NCBI RefSeq assembly: GCF_000165425.1
Contig: NW_001799177.1
Span: 820,347 to 884,346 of the forward strand
Direction: 5' to 3'
DNA: 64,000 nt
From: Paramecium tetraurelia
Lineage: Eukaryota > Ciliophora > Oligohymenophorea > Peniculida > Parameciidae
Shown here in pieces: positions 62,501 through 64,000 of the stretch. Each line of letters opens with the position of its first letter. Positions within the stretch are counted from its first letter, which is position 1. The notes beneath the pieces were generated by a model. It was not told the DNA's origin. It did not search any database and saw nothing but the letters and a program-made list of their open reading frames with translations. A program made the translations under genes and the position numbers.

Positions 62501-64000
62501 ATATTTGATAAAACCAAATTTGAAGCCATTACTTCCAACAGTATTGATTTGAAACCTGGATTTTGGAGACCTCATTAATAGTCGGATTTAGTAAATGATT
62601 GTTTCAAAAATATTGAATCATGTAAAGGTGGTTGGCTAGTTGGTGATGATATTTGTAAAACTGGGTATATAGGAGGATTATGTGAAGAGTGTGATAAACA
62701 TAATATCAGAGGAGATGGATATTATTTTAAAAATGATCAATCTACATGTTTGAATTGCAGCAACGTTTCTATTAACATATTATCCTTAATTCTGATAACA
62801 GCTTGGTAATAAATTAATTTAGTTTAGGGTTTTTCTTTCAACCTTTATAACATTAGCTAGTGTAGAAAAAACCAATTAGTTATTTGCTCTATTTAAACTT
62901 ACTCAAAAATTTGCGCATATTTTGTTCAAAATGAATTTAAGTAAATATTAAAATATTGTTTTTAGATTAAGAGAGTATCTTGTTAAAGCTATTTCTTAAT
63001 TATATTTGGATATTTTCTGTTATTTTTACTTTCAATATTCAATTCTCATTTTCATTTATCTTTGTTAACTAAATAAGTGATACCTCATATTTCCTGACTC
63101 GCAATTTAGATTGTGAGCTTTCCTAATCATTTGAAATCGATTTGATATATGCAAGAATAATTATGATGCTTACTTTAATCGCTTTATAAATATTCATCGT
63201 TTAAGTAGTTGTCAACATAATCTCAATGTTAGCAATGGTCAAACTTCGTAATAACATAATTTCGATTACATTAATTTACATGTATATTTAAAACTATGCT
63301 GCATTAATAAATCAGTAAGATAATATGATTATTTAAGGCTTTTTTCAATTTTGGCCAAAAGGGAAATCTCAAATATTGAATATGTTTAAGGAGATGTATC
63401 TCTTCTCTTTGGGTCATCGACTCACTCGGCATGGATGTATAAATTTGCATTGCCAATATCATTACTGTTTGGTTTAATTATACCAATATCATTACTTTTG
63501 TTTTTGTACCAAAACAGATAATTATTTGATAAAATACCATTTAGAAGGCACATTGGCTATTTATTTAATGAATATAGTATTAATCGATCTTTTTGGGAAT
63601 GGGTAAAGTTATGGAAGAAAACAATCATTATTGTGATATTGATTTACTTTGAAACGAATGTATATTTTAAAGGTTTCTTGATTGGTATGTGCTTAACTAT
63701 CTATTAAATAATCTAGTCAACATATCTACCTTACATTTATCCAAAATTAAATAGATTGGATTTGATTTCTGGATAATTATGTCTAATGGCAATTTTCTTA
63801 GCTGCTGTTTAATATCTTTGTGAATAATAAGGAGATTATGTGTAAGCAAGAATTTTGTCAATTTTGATTGTGCTTATATGTTTTAGATTTAGTTTTCCAT
63901 ATCTTCATGATATTATTTCAGCTTATTATAGTAAATACAAAGATAAAATTCTCACACTACTCATAAATATTTTACAAACATTATAACCTACATCAAGCTT
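56599..64000 (+). CDS. Giant cysteine-rich, multi-TM surface protein (runs off edge)
   Basis: Starts with a signal peptide (MNYLILLCFSGLQYAEG), then a ~400-residue beta-rich domain (LamG-like impression). Next come cysteine-rich growth-factor-receptor-like modules (LCHLSCLECDGPTKYDCLSC, ACVCQYGKIDIDGECKDF). A long N/I-rich beta-helix-like region follows (NIVIENLLIDGCQLNNF-type units). The C-terminal module has DLKPGFWRP, CKGGWLVGDDICKTGYIGGL and CEECDKHN, followed by several membrane segments (LILITAWVFLSTFITLASVE, YIWIFSVIFTFNIQ, IARIIMMLTLIAL). Clear introns include 58128-58150 and one near 58552-58584; others near 62809 and 63301 are needed; the middle was not fully resolved. No stop before 64000. 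This architecture is a large ciliate surface-protein family of unknown function. Confidence 0.7.

Noticed and set aside
1-64000. tRNA, rRNA, transposase, telomere repeats or CRISPR
   Set aside because: I looked for cloverleaf-like arms, telomeric C4A2/C3A3-type repeats, transposase motifs and regular repeats and saw none.

Overview
This window is protein-coding macronuclear-type DNA of a ciliate, most likely Paramecium (close to P. tetraurelia). The evidence is in the sequence. Long conserved reading frames (ASF1, Nop56, copines, protein kinases, an RBR ligase) run only when TAA and TAG are read as glutamine and TGA is the sole stop. Almost every gene carries introns of 20-32 nt beginning GTA and ending TAG/CAG/AAG. 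The DNA is very AT-rich, and genes are packed on both strands with roughly 50-250 bp between them. I saw no rRNA, tRNA, CRISPR, transposase or recognisable mobile element.

Layout. 1-4.5 kb: a coiled-coil protein running off the left edge, a small two-TM protein, a small basic protein, Nop56, and a poorly resolved or decayed stretch. 4.9-10.9 kb: histone chaperone ASF1, a coiled-coil protein, an FCP1/NIF-type phosphatase, an RBR ubiquitin ligase with membrane anchors, a DUF1349 protein and a free-standing AHSA1 domain. 10.9-15 kb: an AGC kinase, an unknown protein and an IQ/MORN-repeat protein. 15-20.2 kb: one unrecognised ~1705-aa protein with about 25 predicted membrane segments. 20.4-29.5 kb: a TPR protein, a second NIF-type phosphatase, a cyclic-nucleotide-binding K+ channel and a kinesin-like protein with a degenerate motor. 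29.5-36.1 kb: a ~2195-aa secreted/surface protein. 36.2-43.2 kb: a mitochondrial oxoglutarate-carrier-like protein, two tandem copines and a coiled-coil protein with an unresolved frame change. 43.6-50.1 kb: a secreted protein, a sperm-tail PG-rich (STPGR) protein, a basic CFAP97-like protein, an IQ-like protein, a STK32-like kinase and a basic unknown. 51.2-64 kb: a PX protein, a RING protein, an NPSN-type Qb-SNARE, a paraoxonase-like protein, and a giant cysteine-rich membrane protein running off the right edge.

There is no operon logic; this is a normal gene-dense ciliate chromosome. Functional themes are cilia/cytoskeleton (kinesin-like, STPGR, MORN, CFAP97-like), membrane traffic and Ca2+/lipid signalling (copines, PX, SNARE), and phosphorylation (two kinases, two phosphatases). 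Exon structures were worked out by eye from frame continuity, consensus splice sites and family similarity. Where total exon length is an exact multiple of three and the family is recognisable I am confident; starts of unknown proteins are less certain.
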